NCBI GenBank assembly: GCA_934402315.1
Contig: CAKRTS010000001.1
Span: forward strand, 186,001 to 250,000
DNA from: an uncultured Acetatifactor sp.
GTDB taxonomy: Bacteria > Bacillota > Clostridia > Lachnospirales > Lachnospiraceae
Direction of reading: 5' to 3'
DNA length: 64,000 bases
In this document: in pieces, positions 62,839 to 64,000 of the stretch
Position numbering within the stretch: the first letter of the stretch is position 1
How the letters are laid out: each line of letters opens with the position of its first letter
Position numbers and translations under genes: made by a program
Notes under the pieces: generated by a model
Database searches by the model: none
Told to the model about the DNA's origin: nothing
Seen by the model: only the letters and a program-made list of their open reading frames with translations

Positions 62839-64000
62839 TTACTTTTTATTTGCCATTAATTTTATCATCGCCTGATTTAAACCGTCCACAGTCAGCTTGT
62901 ACATCGGGAACAGCTCCTTTACCGCTGTCTCCGCCTCCCGCCACGGCGCCCGTCCCGGCGCCATTTTCGGATTCAGCCAGACGACCTTCTTATATTTCTT
63001 TTTTACCAGCTTCAGCCATTCATAACCGGACAGACCACCGTTCGGCCCCCTGTAATTGCCGGAATCGGAATACAGCTCCTCCGGTGCCATTGCGGCATCC
63101 CCGACAATAATTACCTTGTAATCGCTGTCAAGATTGCGGAACATCCATTCCGTGTCGATCCAGTCACCGTTCTCGCATTCCGGGGTCTTATACAGCTTGC
63201 TGTAGATACAATTATGAAAATAGTAGGTCTTGACGTCCTTATAATGGTTCGACTTGTGTACCGCCTGAAACAGATCATTCAGAAGGCTGCTGAACGGAAT
63301 CATGGTTCCGCCGCTGTCCATGAGCAGGAGCAGCTTCACGGCATTCTTTCTCGGCTTCTGCATCACAATCTGCAGGCAGCCGCCGTTATTGCAGGTCTTG
63401 TCTACCGTGCCGTTGATGTCCAGCTCCGTCTCGGGAATGTCAAGTCTCGAGGAAAACTGTCTCAGTCTGCGGAAGGCAAGCTGGAACTGTCTGTTATCCA
63501 GCACCCTGTCATCCCGGAAATCGCGGTACTTTCTCGCCCCGACAACAGAAAATGCCGACTGATAGCCGGTCTGACCGCCGACTCTGACACCGCCGACGTT
63601 TCCGCCCATATTGCCGAACGAGGTCTTACCCATGGTGCCGATCCAGAAGCTGCCGCCGTTATGCTCCTCATTCTGGTCGCGCAGACGCTGCTTGAAGGTC
63701 TCCTCGACCTGCTCCTTATCTACCTGAATATCCTCCATCTGGTTCAGGTGCGAACGGGCTTCCTCATGGGCAAGCTCCAGCATCTCCGACTTGTCCAGCC
63801 AGCGGAGCATCTCCTTGCCGACCTCCGTCTCCTTCTGCGCCGGCTTGAAGCATTCCTCAAACGCCATATCAAATTTATCAAAATCTGTCTCACTCTTCAC
63901 AAGGATCATCCGGGCGACATAGTAAAACTGTGTCAGGGAGCTGCCGCACAGCCCCTTGTCCAGCGCCTCCTGCAATGTCAGCCACTCTCCGAGCGTTACC
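62839..64000 (-). CDS. VWA-domain protein, CoxE-like (5' end outside window)
   Basis: The frame enters from the right window edge, with no start inside, and ends at 62839. Residues after about 210 hold the VWA domain with a degenerate MIDAS ([21 protein letters not shown]). The N-terminal part is helical with a Gly-rich segment. This matches the CoxE/VWA group often paired with a MoxR AAA ATPase. The last 22 bp before tyrS are a short spacer. Confidence 0.85.
   Translation of the reverse strand, partial: VTLGEWLTLQEALDKGLCGSSLTQFYYVARMILVKSETDFDKFDMAFEECFKPAQKETEVGKEMLRWLDKSEMLELAHEEARSHLNQMEDIQVDKEQVEETFKQRLRDQNEEHNGGSFWIGTMGKTSFGNMGGNVGGVRVGGQTGYQSAFSVVGARKYRDFRDDRVLDNRQFQLAFRRLRQFSSRLDIPETELDINGTVDKTCNNGGCLQIVMQKPRKNAVKLLLLMDSGGTMIPFSSLLNDLFQAVHKSNHYKDVKTYYFHNCIYSKLYKTPECENGDWIDTEWMFRNLDSDYKVIIVGDAAMAPEELYSDSGNYRGPNGGLSGYEWLKLVKKKYKKVVWLNPKMAPGRAPWREAETAVKELFPMYKLTVDGLNQAMIKLMANKK

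Noticed and set aside
1..64000. CRISPR arrays, tRNA or rRNA genes
   Set aside because: I saw no regularly spaced direct repeats, no cloverleaf and no rRNA-like segment in either strand by eye.

Overview
The window comes from a spore-forming, anaerobic, low-to-mid GC Bacillota, most likely a Lachnospiraceae-type gut clostridium. Support for this: sporulation genes (cotJA/B/C, spoIVA, a GerA/SpoVAF-type protein), the oxygen-sensitive ribonucleotide reductase pair nrdD/nrdG under two NrdR boxes, strong GGAGG ribosome sites, lipobox and sortase-type surface proteins, and DUF6273 and WYL proteins typical of that family. Nearly all genes lie on the minus strand. The cotJ operon, padR and one broken ATPase gene lie on the plus strand.

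Layout. 1-4.4 kb: mutL (cut by the window edge) and mutS. 4.6-12 kb: a SulP anion permease, a phosphatase/ProX-deacylase fusion, a GH13 alpha-glucosidase and a GPH sugar symporter, sitting between mutS and miaB, which are often neighbours in this phylum. 11.8-16 kb: miaB, pepT and an alanine/glycine symporter. 16.1-19.2 kb: a two-component system with a third, membrane-anchored gene. 19.3-24 kb: a GH36 alpha-galactosidase and a sortase-anchored GLUG-repeat protein.

24.1-31.1 kb is the most striking part. The sporulation operon cotJA-cotJB-cotJC is complete except that cotJC is cut after codon 63/64 by a 5,858-bp element. The element carries a large serine recombinase, a small adjacent ORF, a DUF4143 ATPase, a PadR regulator and a three-gene operon (HEAT-repeat, DUF998-like membrane and unknown proteins). 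The two cotJC pieces share an 8-bp core, GGTACAGA. Joining them across it restores a 218-residue CotJC in frame, including its metal ligands. The joined element ends form an imperfect 15-bp dyad around the core, as expected of an attP. This looks like a skin-type intervening element that could be excised in the sporulating mother cell.

31.1-46 kb: an XRE regulator fused to a FlhA-like (FHIPEP) domain, a PAP2 phosphatase, DegV, a SpoVAF-like protein, dut, nrdG-nrdD, a WYL regulator, a 53-residue membrane peptide, a membrane-anchored MutS paralogue, and a tightly overlapping nucleoside-salvage operon (purine nucleoside phosphorylase, cytidine deaminase, MTA/SAH-type deaminase, purine permease).

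46-54.6 kb: two paralogous solute-binding lipoproteins flank spoIVA, followed by a small Cys/His-rich secreted protein and a graveyard containing a deleted IS5-type transposase, a frameshifted DUF4143 ATPase and a 100-bp spoIVA relic. 54.6-64 kb: a double-DUF6273 lipoprotein, a large RHS/YD-type membrane-anchored protein, a tyrosine recombinase bracketed by two identical-arm palindromes, tyrS, and a VWA protein cut by the window edge. I saw no rRNA, tRNA or CRISPR array.
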